Source of the DNA: Albitalea sp966211955
GTDB taxonomy: Bacteria; Pseudomonadota; Gammaproteobacteria; Burkholderiales; Burkholderiaceae_C
Direction of reading: 5' to 3'
Assembly (NCBI GenBank): GCA_966211955.1
Contig: CBIHOF010000002.1
Location: 248,001 to 312,000, forward strand
Length of the DNA: 64,000 nt
In this document: piece after piece, positions 1 through 8,536 of the stretch
Numbering within the stretch: the first letter of the stretch is position 1
How the letters are laid out: every line of letters starts with the position of its first letter
Notes under the pieces: generated by a model
The model's database searches: none
The model's input: only the letters and a program-made list of their open reading frames with translations
Told to the model about the DNA's origin: nothing
Position numbers and translations under genes: made by a program

Positions 1-932
1 TCCCAGGCGATGTCCTTGTTCGCGCCCCTCTTCGGGATCGCGTAGAAGGTGCCGCCCCACGAACCGTAGGCGCCGCCAGGCAGGTTGGCAGCGCGCCACA
101 TGCCCTTGGTGTTCGGTGCGAGCCAGTTCTGAAGGTGGCCGCCGAGCCAGGCGCCCATCATCTGCGTGGCCACGGTGCCGCGCTTGAAGGCTTCGCTCCA
201 TTCGTTGCTCCAGGCGCCGATCTTCGCGTCTAGCTTGTTGTCGCGCACCTGCTTGGCGAGCTCGAAGGACCGCACGAAGCGCGGGCTGTCCACGAGCGTC
301 TTGTTGTTCTTGTCGAAGAACACGCCTTCGCCGTCCTTCAAGCCCGTGCGGATGACGATGCGCTGGATGTCGTTGGCACCGGCGAGCAGGTAGGCGCCGG
401 TGGCGGCCTTGATCTTCTTGCCCGCCTCGATGTAGCTCTCCCACGATTGCGTGAGGTCCTTCTCCGTCACGCCCGACTTCTTCAGGATGTCGTCGCGGTA
501 GAACATCGTGCCCGGGCCGATGTCGGTCGGGATCGCCGAGAGCTCGCCCGCGGTGTTGGTTGCCAGCGGGATGGTGTAGGGCACGAACTTCTTCATGGAC
601 TGGCCGGCGTTGAAGGGCGGCTTGGACAGGTCCTCCAGCGTCTTGCCCTCGGCGAAGCGGCCGAGGAAGCCCACCTCGACCGCCATCACGTCGGGCAGCC
701 CGGTGCCGGTGGCCAGCGACGTGACCATCGCGTTGTGGTGGTCGGCGTACTCGCGGCCGATCACCTTGACCTCCACGTTCGGGTGCAGCTTCTTGAAGGC
801 GGGGATGGCCGACTTGATGATCTTGTCGACCGACGGGAAGGCGGCGACGGTGAGGGTGACTTGCTGTTGCGCATGCGCGGCGAACGAGAGCGCGGCGGCA
901 CAGACGGCGGCGGCGAGAACGACGGGTTTCAT
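1..932 (-). CDS. Carbohydrate ABC transporter substrate-binding protein (family 1), 3' end outside window
   Basis: The frame opens with ATG at 932 and is still open at base 1, so about 310 N-terminal residues are visible. A classic signal peptide (MKPVVLAAAVCAAAL, cleavage near AHA-QQ) precedes a fold typical of the maltose/sugar-binding family: an LTVAAFPS start, LHPNVEVKV, then a segment DIGPGTMFYRDDILKKSGV seen in many sugar-binding proteins. The RBS AGGAG lies about 7 nt upstream. Role by family: periplasmic capture of a mono- or oligosaccharide for an ABC importer whose permeases should lie beyond base 1. It sits 139 bp downstream of the porin on the same strand, so it probably belongs to the glucan locus; laminari-oligosaccharide as ligand is an inference. 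Confidence 0.9.
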   Translation of the reverse strand, partial: MKPVVLAAAVCAAALSFAAHAQQQVTLTVAAFPSVDKIIKSAIPAFKKLHPNVEVKVIGREYADHHNAMVTSLATGTGLPDVMAVEVGFLGRFAEGKTLEDLSKPPFNAGQSMKKFVPYTIPLATNTAGELSAIPTDIGPGTMFYRDDILKKSGVTEKDLTQSWESYIEAGKKIKAATGAYLLAGANDIQRIVIRTGLKDGEGVFFDKNNKTLVDSPRFVRSFELAKQVRDNKLDAKIGAWSNEWSEAFKRGTVATQMMGAWLGGHLQNWLAPNTKGMWRAANLPGGAYGSWGGTFYAIPKRGANKDIAW

Positions 933-1003
933 GAAGGGTCTCCTGGGGAATGCACCGGGTTCGGAATCAGATGCAAGGTCAAGCGAGAGGGCGCCGCTCA
1001 GAA

Positions 1004-1033
1004 GGGCTGTCGCAGCGCGAACCGCGACAGCCC
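1004..1033 (-). promoter_or_regulatory. Intercistronic hairpin between porin and sugar-binding gene
   Basis: GGGCTGTCGC at 1004-1013 pairs with GCGACAGCCC at 1024-1033, a perfect 10-bp stem with a 10-nt loop. No T-run follows on the minus strand, so it is not a canonical intrinsic terminator. It could stabilise the porin transcript or partly attenuate read-through into the binding-protein gene. Confidence 0.45.
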
Positions 1034-1071
1034 TCGAGATGGACACGGGCTTGACCCCGCGACGGCCCGGC

Positions 1072-2316
1072 CTAGAAGTTGATGAACCAGCCGCCTTCCA
1101 GCTTGGTGGAGCGCATGGAGGCCGAGTACAGCGGCTGGTCGGGCGAAGTGAACTTCTTCTGGATGGTGTTGACGCGCAGGTAGGTCTTCACGTCCTTGCC
1201 CATGTCGTACAGGGCCCAGAGGTCCACGTTCGTGCGGTCGATCCGGATCTGGCCGAAGGCAGGGATGGTGCTGCCCGCGCGGGTGTCGTGATAGAAGCCG
1301 CCGTACTGGCCGGTGCTCGCTCCGAACTTCTCCTTCGACAGGAAGCCCTGGAAGCTCCAGGTGCCCATGTCGTAGCTCAGCTTGAAGGTGTTGTCGGTGT
1401 CCTTGATGAAGTCCTGGCCGAACTTGGAGGCGAAGTCGGCTTCGGGCTCGTTCTTGCCGGTGGTGTAGGTCCAGCCGACGTTGATGGGGCCCAGGCGCGT
1501 CTTGGCCGAAGCGCCGTAGGCCTTGTGCTTCACTCCCTTGGCGGCCGTCACGTACTTCGCGTTGGTGTCGCCGCTCAGGTCCATCGCGCCCAGGCCGAAC
1601 ACCGTGCCGCTGATCGGCTCGTAGGTGGCCACCACCGTGTAGGCCTTGTCATGGCCGCTGCTGTCCGACGATGCCTTGGCATCGGTGGCGGTGTTCAGCT
1701 GGACCTCGAGGTTCAGCGGACCGAAGGAGTTGCTGTAGCGCAGTGCGTTGCCGCGGATGTCGGCCACGAGGTAGTAGCCGCGCTGGTTGCCCCACACCGG
1801 GTTGACGGTGAAGCCGTCGTACAAGAGGCGCATCGGGTTCATGATGTGGCCGGCGGCGAACTTGCCGAAGGGCGTCTCGAGGTAGCCGCTCACCTCGTCG
1901 TTGCACATCGGGCCGTTGCTGTCGCCCAGCGAGTTGCCGTACGACGAGAAGCCGCCTTGCGACTGCGCGTAGTTGTCCTTGCCGGCGAAGAAGCCGTCCC
2001 AGTCGTGCCGCACCGGCAGGGCTTCGGCGGTGAAGCCCCCGTTGGCGCCATCCACCGTGGTGGCCACGGTGTTGCAGCTGAAGCCGGCGTTGTAGCCGCC
2101 CTTCAGGTCCTTGGTGGCATTGAAGAAGAGGAACCACAGGCCGTCGATGCCGGTGACGGTGTTGTCGTACTTGGGCGCAGTGTCGCCGCTGCGCGAGATG
2201 CTGCCCAGGCGCGCCTGCACGCCGCCGTTGATCGAGACTTGTGCTGCAGCCGGTGCACTGAGTGCGGCCCCGACGACCATCGCGGCTGCGGCGGACAAGA
2301 CGTGCTTCTTGAACAT
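1072..2316 (-). CDS. Outer-membrane porin, probably for oligosaccharides
   Basis: 414 residues. ATG at 2316 is preceded by CAGGAGATAACCCA, a good RBS; an in-frame start further upstream is not needed. A signal peptide (MFKKHVLSAAAAMVV, cleavage near AAA-QV) is followed by alternating beta-strand sequence with many Gly/Tyr/Asn residues and a terminal Phe (WFINF), the usual beta-barrel insertion signature. It contains FGPLNLEVQLNTATD and YDMGTWSFQGFL repeats typical of betaproteobacterial porins. Two LacI-type operators lie about 95 and 130 bp upstream, so it should be controlled with the glucanases. Family is certain enough; the sugar specificity is inferred from position. Confidence 0.85.
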   Translation of the reverse strand: MFKKHVLSAAAAMVVGAALSAPAAAQVSINGGVQARLGSISRSGDTAPKYDNTVTGIDGLWFLFFNATKDLKGGYNAGFSCNTVATTVDGANGGFTAEALPVRHDWDGFFAGKDNYAQSQGGFSSYGNSLGDSNGPMCNDEVSGYLETPFGKFAAGHIMNPMRLLYDGFTVNPVWGNQRGYYLVADIRGNALRYSNSFGPLNLEVQLNTATDAKASSDSSGHDKAYTVVATYEPISGTVFGLGAMDLSGDTNAKYVTAAKGVKHKAYGASAKTRLGPINVGWTYTTGKNEPEADFASKFGQDFIKDTDNTFKLSYDMGTWSFQGFLSKEKFGASTGQYGGFYHDTRAGSTIPAFGQIRIDRTNVDLWALYDMGKDVKTYLRVNTIQKKFTSPDQPLYSASMRSTKLEGGWFINF

Positions 2317-2410
2317 TGGGTTATCTCCTGTGTCCCGTGTGGTGTGTGTCGACACTCATGACGGCGCGGACCTGGCTCGTCTTCGTGCTCTCTGTGCTGA
2401 AATCGCAGTA

Positions 2411-2424
2411 TGAAAGCGATTTCA
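2411..2424. promoter_or_regulatory. LacI-type operator upstream of porin, site 1
   Basis: TGAAAGCGATTTCA, a 14-bp near-palindrome matching TGAAANCGNTTTCA. It lies in the gap between the TonB-like gene and the porin, 95 bp upstream of the porin ATG. A second copy is centred 35 bp away and a third sits beside the LacI gene at 7357-7370. Confidence 0.7.
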
Positions 2425-2445
2425 TGAACGGAATCATAGGGAGGT

Positions 2446-2459
2446 TGAAAGCGTTTTCA
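2446..2459. promoter_or_regulatory. LacI-type operator upstream of porin, site 2
   Basis: TGAAAGCGTTTTCA, the second 14-bp near-palindrome in the porin upstream region. Centre-to-centre distance to site 1 is 35 bp, a little over three helical turns, which would allow cooperative or sandwiching binding by a dimeric LacI-family repressor. Confidence 0.68.
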
Positions 2460-2526
2460 GACTCGGTGAAACCCTATGAAACGGTTGAGCGTCGTGGCAA
2501 ACGCAACGAACGCTCGGCGCGCTCGG

Positions 2527-3219
2527 CTAGCGGCGGCCCGAGTCGAGGTCGAAGCCGAACTCCACCGTGACCACGCGCGGTTCGGCGATGCGTTCGAAGC
2601 GCCACTGCATCAGCGCGCCCATCACCGGGCCGGTGAGTCGCGAGTTGCTGCTCTCGACGATCTGGATGCGCGAGAGGTAGCCGTCTTCCGCCACGTTGAA
2701 ACGCACGACGACGCGGCCGTGGCGCAGCCGGCGCATCACATCCTCGTCCCATTCCGGGTCGGCGCGGTCGATGGCGACGAGCGGCTCTTCGGTGGCGTTG
2801 TCGACGCGCGGTGCGGTGTTCGCTGTTGCAGTGCTTGTTGCGCCATTCGCATTCGCGCCTGCGTCCGCCGCCGCGACTGCCGAGACCACTGGCAGCCGCT
2901 TCGCCGGCGCAGCCGACTTGGCGGATGCAGTCTTCAGCGCAGGCGGCGACACTCCGGCAGGCGAGGGCGCGGAGGCTTGTAGCGATGACGCTGCCGCCTT
3001 GCGTACCGACTCCGACTGGATCTTGATCCAGCGCATCGGCGAGTCCGCATCGCGCAGCACGCGCTCGGACATGCCGCTTCGCGGCTCGATCGCTGGCGCT
3101 TGCTGCGCCGACGCCACGCCGAAAGTGGCGAGCAGGGCCGCTGCAAGCGCGGCGAGCCTTGCATCACCGATCAGGTTCGACCCATCCGCCTTTTCGAGCA
3201 CACGCTGAAATCCCCTCAT
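2527..3219 (-). CDS. TonB C-terminal-domain protein (energy-transducer-like)
   Basis: 230 residues; ATG at 3219 follows GGAAGGAG with 5-nt spacing. The N-terminus is a basic stretch then a hydrophobic segment (ALAAALLATFG) that could be a signal peptide or anchor. A long Ala/Ser/Pro-rich linker follows (about 60-130), then a TonB_C-like domain: VVVRFNVAEDGYLSRIQIVESSNSRL and MGALMQWRFE, the pattern of periplasmic TonB ends. It lies between the GH16 gene and the porin. No TonB-dependent receptor is visible in the window, so the role is uncertain; it may be a stand-alone TonB-like domain and not a true energy transducer. Confidence 0.7.
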   Translation of the reverse strand: MRGFQRVLEKADGSNLIGDARLAALAAALLATFGVASAQQAPAIEPRSGMSERVLRDADSPMRWIKIQSESVRKAAASSLQASAPSPAGVSPPALKTASAKSAAPAKRLPVVSAVAAADAGANANGATSTATANTAPRVDNATEEPLVAIDRADPEWDEDVMRRLRHGRVVVRFNVAEDGYLSRIQIVESSNSRLTGPVMGALMQWRFERIAEPRVVTVEFGFDLDSGRR

Positions 3220-3256
3220 TCCGACTCCTTCCAGCGACCCACGTTCTCAAGCACAG

Positions 3257-3308
3257 AGGACACAGAGAACACCGAGTGAATGCGCGGCCTCCGTGTTCTC
3301 TGTGTCCT
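3257..3308. repeat. 16-bp inverted repeat between GH16 and TonB-like genes
   Basis: AGGACACAGAGAACAC at 3257-3272 is the exact reverse complement of 3293-3308, with a 20-nt loop. Part of the right arm and its flank (3299-3318) recurs at 18680-18699 with 18 of 20 identical bases, so this is a dispersed repeat and not only a local hairpin. It may also attenuate transcription between the glucanase genes and the TonB-like gene. Confidence 0.65.
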
Positions 3309-3332
3309 GCGTGGTCGATCAATCGGTCCGAC

Positions 3333-4190
3333 TCAAGGCTGGTACACCCGCACGTAGTCCACCTCCATCGCGCGCGGCAGCAGCGAATCGTCGGGTGTCC
3401 CGCCCAGCGTTCCGCCCACCGCCACGTTCAGCAACAGGTATTGCGGGTTGTCGAAGGGCCAGTTCGAATTCGTCGAGCCCGCCGGCCGCGCGTAGGTGTA
3501 GAACACGACGTCATCCACGCCCCAGCTGAGCGCATCGGCCGTCCACTTCACCTGGTACTTGTGGAAGGTGTTGCAGGTGTCGATGACCGAGGTCGACGAA
3601 CCCTTGCCGTTGCCGCCGTTGAAGTCCTGCATGTGCGCCGTGCCCAGGATGGTGCCGGGCGCCCAGCCCTTCTGCTCCATGATGTCGATCTCGCCGTCCG
3701 CCGGCCATGCGCCCTTGGTGCCGAGCATCCAGATGGCGGGCCACAGGCCCATGCCGCAGGGAAGCTTGGCGCGCACCTCGAAGAAGCCGTAGGTCCAGGA
3801 CGCGAGACCGCGCGTGAGCAATCGCGCAGAGCTGTAGTTCTGGCCCCCGTAGTCGGCCTGCGTGCTGAGCTGTTCCTTGCGCGCGGTGATGAAGAGCGAG
3901 CCGCCTTGCACGCGCGAGTTCTCGAGGCGACCCGCGGCGTAGTACTGCAGTTCGTTGTTGTACCAACCGGCTGCGTTGCGGTCGGTGTCGTAGCCCCACT
4001 TGGTCGGGTCGGGCAAGCCGTCCGTGTCGAACTCGTCGGACCACACGAGCTTCCAGCCGCTGGGTACGCCGCCCGCTGCGCCTGACGTTGGCGGTGGTGG
4101 TGCCGCGGCGCCGGCGGAGCTGCCACCGCCGCCGCAGGCCACGACGCCCACTGCAATGCACAGACTCACGAGATGTCGGTACTGCTTCAT
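3333..4190 (-). CDS. GH16 family endo-beta-1,3-glucanase (laminarinase), lipoprotein
   Basis: 285 residues. ATG at 4190 overlaps the TGA of the GH81 gene (ATGA), so the two are translationally coupled. The N-terminus is a lipoprotein signal with lipobox VVAC (Cys19) and a Gly/Ser/Pro linker. The GH16 domain runs from about residue 45 (GWKLVWSDEFD) to the end (MEVDYVRVYQP). The active-site motif GEIDIME is at 166-172, with E167 as nucleophile and E172 as acid/base by family precedent. It should cut internal beta-1,3 or mixed-linkage glucan at the outer membrane or in the periplasm. Together with GH81 and the porin it defines a beta-glucan locus. Confidence 0.92.
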   Translation of the reverse strand: MKQYRHLVSLCIAVGVVACGGGGSSAGAAAPPPPTSGAAGGVPSGWKLVWSDEFDTDGLPDPTKWGYDTDRNAAGWYNNELQYYAAGRLENSRVQGGSLFITARKEQLSTQADYGGQNYSSARLLTRGLASWTYGFFEVRAKLPCGMGLWPAIWMLGTKGAWPADGEIDIMEQKGWAPGTILGTAHMQDFNGGNGKGSSTSVIDTCNTFHKYQVKWTADALSWGVDDVVFYTYARPAGSTNSNWPFDNPQYLLLNVAVGGTLGGTPDDSLLPRAMEVDYVRVYQP

Positions 4191-6514
4191 TTCTTTCCTT
4201 TGGCGGCCGGGGCCGAGACTGTCTTCATGCCCATCGCGCGCGGTGCCACGCGCAGCTCGGTGCCGTCGCTGAACACCACCCTCTTCGGCGTGGGCGAGCT
4301 GTTGTAGGCGAGGTAGGTGGTGTGGGCATCGTCGGCGGTGAACACGGCAAAGAGCGGCGTGTCGGCGGACACGTCCAACTTCGGCCGGCCGAAGCGCGCC
4401 AGGCTTTGCAGCCAGTGGTAGGTGTGCGTGCGCGTCTCGCCTTCTTCGACGCTGCCTTGCGGGTCCCACTGCTTCAGCGCCGCCGCCGGATCGGCGAGCG
4501 CGAGCGTGGACAGGAGGATGTCCTGCCAGATGTCCGTGGGTGCCTTGCCGTCGCGTGCGATGAACTTCTTGAACTCGCGGTCCATCGCGCCGAGGTTGCC
4601 CTGGATGTAGGCCGGGTCGCGCGCGAGGTACACCGACGCCGTGGTGATGGGGATGAAGTTGATGCCGTGGATCTCGCGCGGGTCTTGCGTCCACCAGGTG
4701 TTGTGCACGAACTTGTTGCTCCACACGATGCCGGCGGTGGTGTTGAGGTACTCCTTCGGGAACACCAGCTTGTGCAGGTCGAACCAGTAGTGGTTCGCGG
4801 CCTCCACCTCGTGCGTGTAGAGGTAGATGCCCGTGTCGCGCAGCGCCTTGTTGCTGGTCGCCTCGCCCCACAGGATCAACGCGGCCCAGGCGTTGATTGC
4901 CTCCGATGACGACTCCTGGTTGTTGCCGTCGTAGAACTGCGCGAGGCCAGCGGCCCAGGCGTGTCCTTCGTACGGATCGAAGTTGCGCAAGCGCGGGAAC
5001 ATCGGGTTGCCGCGGTCGGTGGTGGCGATGTCGGCCACCAGCATGTCCACCATGCCGCCCCATTGGTCGCGTGCGGCCCAGGCCGGGTCGCGCAGCGCAA
5101 TCTGTGCTGCGCCCTGGATCCAGTAGCCGTAGTGGAAGTGGTGGTCGTTCACCTCCTGCGCGGAGCCGAACTCGTCGGGGTAGCCGATGAGCGTGCCCAC
5201 CGACTTGTTGTAGTGGAAGTAGCGTTCGGCGTTGTCCTCGGGCTTGAACCACAGCGCGAAGCGCTTCTTCATTGCATCGAGGATGGCGTCGCGGCGAGCG
5301 AGGTCGCCTTGCTGCTCGGCGATGTTCATCACCTGCAGGGCACGGTTGAAGCCCTTGCCTTCCCAGTAGGTGCCACGGTTGCCAAGCAGGTTGTCCGGGC
5401 CGAACTGCGTGTCGGTGGCGATGAACTCCTTGAGCGCCGCGATCTGCGCCGCATCGCCGAGCCCGGGCCAGAAGGGCATCACGCCATTGAACTTGAGGCG
5501 CGTCTGGAACTTCGAACCGGCCAGCAGCTTGAGCGGCCCGCGGATGGTGTCGTACTGCCAGGGCAGCGTGATGTGCACCAGCGGGTTGTTGAACCACTGG
5601 TGCGGGTACAGGCCGAAGAGCGTGCCGGAGTCACTGCCTTCCATCACCTCGGTCTTCACGCTGAAGGTGGTGGTGACTTCGGCGTGCTTCTCGTCGTAGA
5701 CGAAGTCGGCGCGCGTGTCGACGATGAAGCCGTAGGCGCGCTTGTGGAACTCGGCCAGCACGGCGGCATCGGCGGCGGGCAGCACGGCAACGGTGAAGAA
5801 GCGCTTGTGGTCGGGCAGGGTGAGCTGCACGCGGCCGTCCGCCTGCACGTCGAAGGTCGCGCCGGTCGGTGCGTAGAGGCCGAAGGCCTTGTTGTCGATG
5901 ACGATGCCCAGGGCGCGGCCATCGGCCGAGCGGCCAAACACCTTCAGCGGCTGAGAAGCCTTGAAAACGACGTTGCCGCGCGTCAGCCGATGAAAGCTGT
6001 AAGGGCTGCCGTGCGCGATGGTCACTGTCATCGCGTCCTTGTCGTCACCGGTCACGACGTCCACCGCCCAGTCCGACGTGCGGCCGGCTTTCGCGCTCGT
6101 GAGCTCGAACTCGGGCAGCACCGTCAGCGTGGAGCGGTGCATCGCGATGATGTCGTTTTCTTCGCGCTGCGCGGCGAGCGAGACCTCCTTCAACGGTCGG
6201 TCGATGTGAAAGCCGTCGCTCGTCGCGCGGTAGGAGCCCGGCTGCGCATACAGGGGCTGCGGCCACCGCTCGAAGAAGAGCGACGAATACCACTGGTTGG
6301 TGGGCACCGGCCGCGGCTTGCCGTCGGCGGTGGGCAGCACGGCCGGCGGCTCGCGCTCACCGCCCGCGCGCAGGTGCGTGAGGTAGTGGCCGAGCCCGGC
6401 CTTCACCTCGGTGGCTTGTGCAGTCGGCATCAAGGCGAAGGATTGGGCGCTCAGCATGAGGGCAACCATCCATCGCCTGATCGAGTGGGGCGTGCGAGCG
6501 GTCAAGGCGTGCAC
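4187..6514 (-). CDS. GH81 endo-beta-1,3-glucanase
   Basis: 775 residues from a GTG at 6514, or 760 from ATG at 6469; the GTG overlaps the preceding stop by 13 bases and lacks a clear RBS, the ATG has a weak AGGCGA. Either start gives a signal peptide ending near AQA. GH81 signatures are strong: NDHHFHYGY at 456-464 (catalytic Asp457) and NNQESSSEAIN at 531-541 (Glu534 and Glu538, the same four-residue spacing as in yeast Eng2). The family hydrolyses internal beta-1,3-glucosidic bonds and cooperates with GH16 on laminarin, curdlan or fungal walls. It is the middle gene of a three-gene unit with the upstream lipoprotein and downstream GH16. Confidence 0.93.
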   Translation of the reverse strand: MHALTARTPHSIRRWMVALMLSAQSFALMPTAQATEVKAGLGHYLTHLRAGGEREPPAVLPTADGKPRPVPTNQWYSSLFFERWPQPLYAQPGSYRATSDGFHIDRPLKEVSLAAQREENDIIAMHRSTLTVLPEFELTSAKAGRTSDWAVDVVTGDDKDAMTVTIAHGSPYSFHRLTRGNVVFKASQPLKVFGRSADGRALGIVIDNKAFGLYAPTGATFDVQADGRVQLTLPDHKRFFTVAVLPAADAAVLAEFHKRAYGFIVDTRADFVYDEKHAEVTTTFSVKTEVMEGSDSGTLFGLYPHQWFNNPLVHITLPWQYDTIRGPLKLLAGSKFQTRLKFNGVMPFWPGLGDAAQIAALKEFIATDTQFGPDNLLGNRGTYWEGKGFNRALQVMNIAEQQGDLARRDAILDAMKKRFALWFKPEDNAERYFHYNKSVGTLIGYPDEFGSAQEVNDHHFHYGYWIQGAAQIALRDPAWAARDQWGGMVDMLVADIATTDRGNPMFPRLRNFDPYEGHAWAAGLAQFYDGNNQESSSEAINAWAALILWGEATSNKALRDTGIYLYTHEVEAANHYWFDLHKLVFPKEYLNTTAGIVWSNKFVHNTWWTQDPREIHGINFIPITTASVYLARDPAYIQGNLGAMDREFKKFIARDGKAPTDIWQDILLSTLALADPAAALKQWDPQGSVEEGETRTHTYHWLQSLARFGRPKLDVSADTPLFAVFTADDAHTTYLAYNSSPTPKRVVFSDGTELRVAPRAMGMKTVSAPAAKGKK

Positions 6515-7272
6515 TTCAGCGCGTCGGCATCCTTGGCCGCGCCCGGCACGTAGCGCACGTTCGCGACCGAGATGCCGAAGGGCTTGGTCGTCATGATCAC
6601 GAGCGGCGTGTTGACGGCGGTGAACTTGGTGCCGGTGGCCTCGAAGCAGCTCAGCGGCATCTTCACCGTGATGGGCTTGTTGATCGGCGCGGTCTTGTAG
6701 AAGTTGGTCATGTCCACCACCCCGAGGCAGGGGTAGCGGCAGTCCACGCGCATCGTGACCTGGTCTTCGGGCGCCTTGTTCACCACGGCGTCAAACACGA
6801 GGGCGCTGTTGGCCTCGAGGTAGTCGAGCAGGTCGTTGGAGGTCTTGCTTTGCAGGTGGAACTGGCCGAGGCCGCCCGTCCAGGTGAACTTCGCGCCGCT
6901 CGCGTCGCCCACCTTGGCGGGCTCGACCTTGATGGCGCCCGCATCGAGCGCGGCGGTGCCGTTCTGCGGCACGGTGGTGGAGAAGTTCGCCGGCGTGCCG
7001 AGGAAGAGGGTGTAGGGCGCGACGCTGCCTTTGTCGCCGTAGACGGTGAGCACCGGCAGCTTGGCGTCGGCGGCCGGCGTGGCTGCAGCCGCAGCTTTCG
7101 GTGCAGGTGCGGGTGCAGCCGCCGCGGCAGGAGTTGGTGCGGGCGTTGCCGACGAGGAAGCCGACGGTGCGGTCGCGCAGCCACTCAAGGTGGCCGCCGC
7201 GGCGGTGATCGCCATGCAGGCCAGGGCTGCGAGGCGCGACGATGACGGCAGTGATGACGACGGACGAATCAT
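6502..7272 (-). CDS. Lipoprotein with ExoP-type galactose-binding-like domain
   Basis: 256 residues; ATG at 7272 follows GGAGATAGCC. Lipobox LSGC near residue 25, then a low-complexity Ala/Pro linker (about 30-65). The remaining 185 residues (LPVLTVYGDKG to KCTP) resemble the C-terminal beta-sandwich found on ExoP-type exoglucanases: APYTLFLG, a Cys-containing VDCRYPCLG and MPLSCFEATGTKFTAVNTPL. No catalytic module is present, so this is a free-standing putative glucan-binding lipoprotein. It is the first gene of the glucanase operon and has a LacI operator about 85 bp upstream. The family resemblance is from memory; binding to glucan is an inference. Confidence 0.7.
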   Translation of the reverse strand: MIRPSSSLPSSSRLAALACMAITAAAATLSGCATAPSASSSATPAPTPAAAAAPAPAPKAAAAATPAADAKLPVLTVYGDKGSVAPYTLFLGTPANFSTTVPQNGTAALDAGAIKVEPAKVGDASGAKFTWTGGLGQFHLQSKTSNDLLDYLEANSALVFDAVVNKAPEDQVTMRVDCRYPCLGVVDMTNFYKTAPINKPITVKMPLSCFEATGTKFTAVNTPLVIMTTKPFGISVANVRYVPGAAKDADALKCTP

Positions 7273-7356
7273 GGCTATCTCCAGTGTGTGTATGAGTACG
7301 GGCGCGCCATCGGAATCGGCTCTGTGCATGGCGCCACGTCTGGAAGCGGAGAGTAA

Positions 7357-7370
7357 TGAAACCGCTTTCA
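7357..7370. promoter_or_regulatory. LacI-type operator between glucanase operon and lacI gene
   Basis: TGAAACCGCTTTCA, matching TGAAANCGNTTTCA like the two sites at the porin. It lies in the divergent intergenic region (7273-7472) and can control both the glucanase operon and the regulator itself. Confidence 0.72.
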
Positions 7371-7472
7371 TGAATCCATTGGGGAGAACGCGGATGAACA
7401 AGGGCGAAGCCGCGTGACGGATTTGCGCTTAAGCTCGCGGCTTGGCGAATGCGCTTTCGCACCCCCGCACCC

Positions 7473-8504
7473 ATGGCACGCAATCCAGATCCGAACGCTT
7501 TCCAACAGGTCGTCACGCTCGCCATGGTGGCCGAGGCGGCCGGCGTTTCACCGAGCACCGTTTCGCGCATCCTCACCGGCCACGCGAAGGTCAGCGACGA
7601 CAAGCGCGCTGCCGTCGAAGGCGCCATTGCACGGCTGAACTACCAGCCCAACGTGCTCGCTCGCGGGCTCGCGCAAGGACGCACGCTGAGCATCGGCGTG
7701 CTCACGCAGGACATCAACAGCCCCTTCTACGGCGAGGCGCTGCTGGGCATCGAGGACGCGCTGGTGGGCACGGGCATCGTGCCCCTCTTCGTGAGCGGCC
7801 ACTGGAACGTGCAGGACGAGGTCGAGCGCATGACGCACCTGCTCGGGCGCCGCGTCGATGGCGTCATCGTGCTCACCGGCCGGCTCACCGACCAGCAGAT
7901 CCGCGAGTACGCGCAGCGCGTGCCCATCGTCGTCACCGGACGCAACATGAAGGGCCCGAACATCGCGTCCATGCGCGTGGACGATCTGAAGGGCGCGCTG
8001 CGCGCCACCAAGCACCTCATCGAACTGGGCCATCGCCGCATCGCGCACATCGCCGGCCCGCAAGACCATGCCGATTCGGTCGAGCGCCTCAAGGGCTACC
8101 GCATGGCGCTCGAAGAGGCGGGCATCAAGTTCGACGCGAAGCTCGTCGTGTATGCCGACTTCCATGAGCCCAGCGGCGTGCTCGCGATCAACCAGCTGAT
8201 CGAAGCGCGACAGAGCTTCACCGCGGTGTTCGCCTCGAACGACCAGACGGCCTACGGCGCGCGCCTGGCCTTCCACCAGCGCAACATCCGCGTGCCCGAA
8301 GACGTGTCGCTCATCGGGTTCGACGACCTGCCCGGTTCGCGCTACATGATCCCGCCGCTGTCCACCATCCACCAGCCGGTGTACGAGCTCGGTCAGCAGG
8401 CAGCCACGGTGCTGCTCAAGCTCATCGACGGGGGCAAGAGCCGCGTGACGCTGCCCGAGCCTGAGCTGGTGGCGCGGGAGTCGACGCGGCGGCTGCGCAG
8501 CTGA
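7473..8504 (+). CDS. LacI-family transcriptional regulator of the glucan locus
   Basis: 343 residues from ATG 7473; an in-frame ATG at 7449 would add 8 residues, and neither has a clear RBS. The N-terminal HTH and hinge helix are clear (TLAMVAEAAGVSPSTVSRIL at about 15-34, LARGLAQGRT hinge). A periplasmic-binding-like effector domain follows (IGVLTQDINSPFYGEALLGI, AVFASNDQTAYGARLA, VSLIGFDDLPGSRY). It is divergent from the glucanase operon and next to an operator of its class. Likely a repressor relieved by a gluco-oligosaccharide; the effector is not shown by the sequence. Confidence 0.88.
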   Translation: MARNPDPNAFQQVVTLAMVAEAAGVSPSTVSRILTGHAKVSDDKRAAVEGAIARLNYQPNVLARGLAQGRTLSIGVLTQDINSPFYGEALLGIEDALVGTGIVPLFVSGHWNVQDEVERMTHLLGRRVDGVIVLTGRLTDQQIREYAQRVPIVVTGRNMKGPNIASMRVDDLKGALRATKHLIELGHRRIAHIAGPQDHADSVERLKGYRMALEEAGIKFDAKLVVYADFHEPSGVLAINQLIEARQSFTAVFASNDQTAYGARLAFHQRNIRVPEDVSLIGFDDLPGSRYMIPPLSTIHQPVYELGQQAATVLLKLIDGGKSRVTLPEPELVARESTRRLRS

Positions 8505-8536
8505 AGGGTGCCTTCGGGCGCCCTACAATTTTCGGC

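Noticed and set aside
4191..5597. Extension of the GH16 frame far upstream inside the GH81 gene
   Set aside because: The ATG at 4190 starts a clean lipoprotein signal and overlaps the GH81 stop; the extra residues are out-of-frame GH81 sequence.
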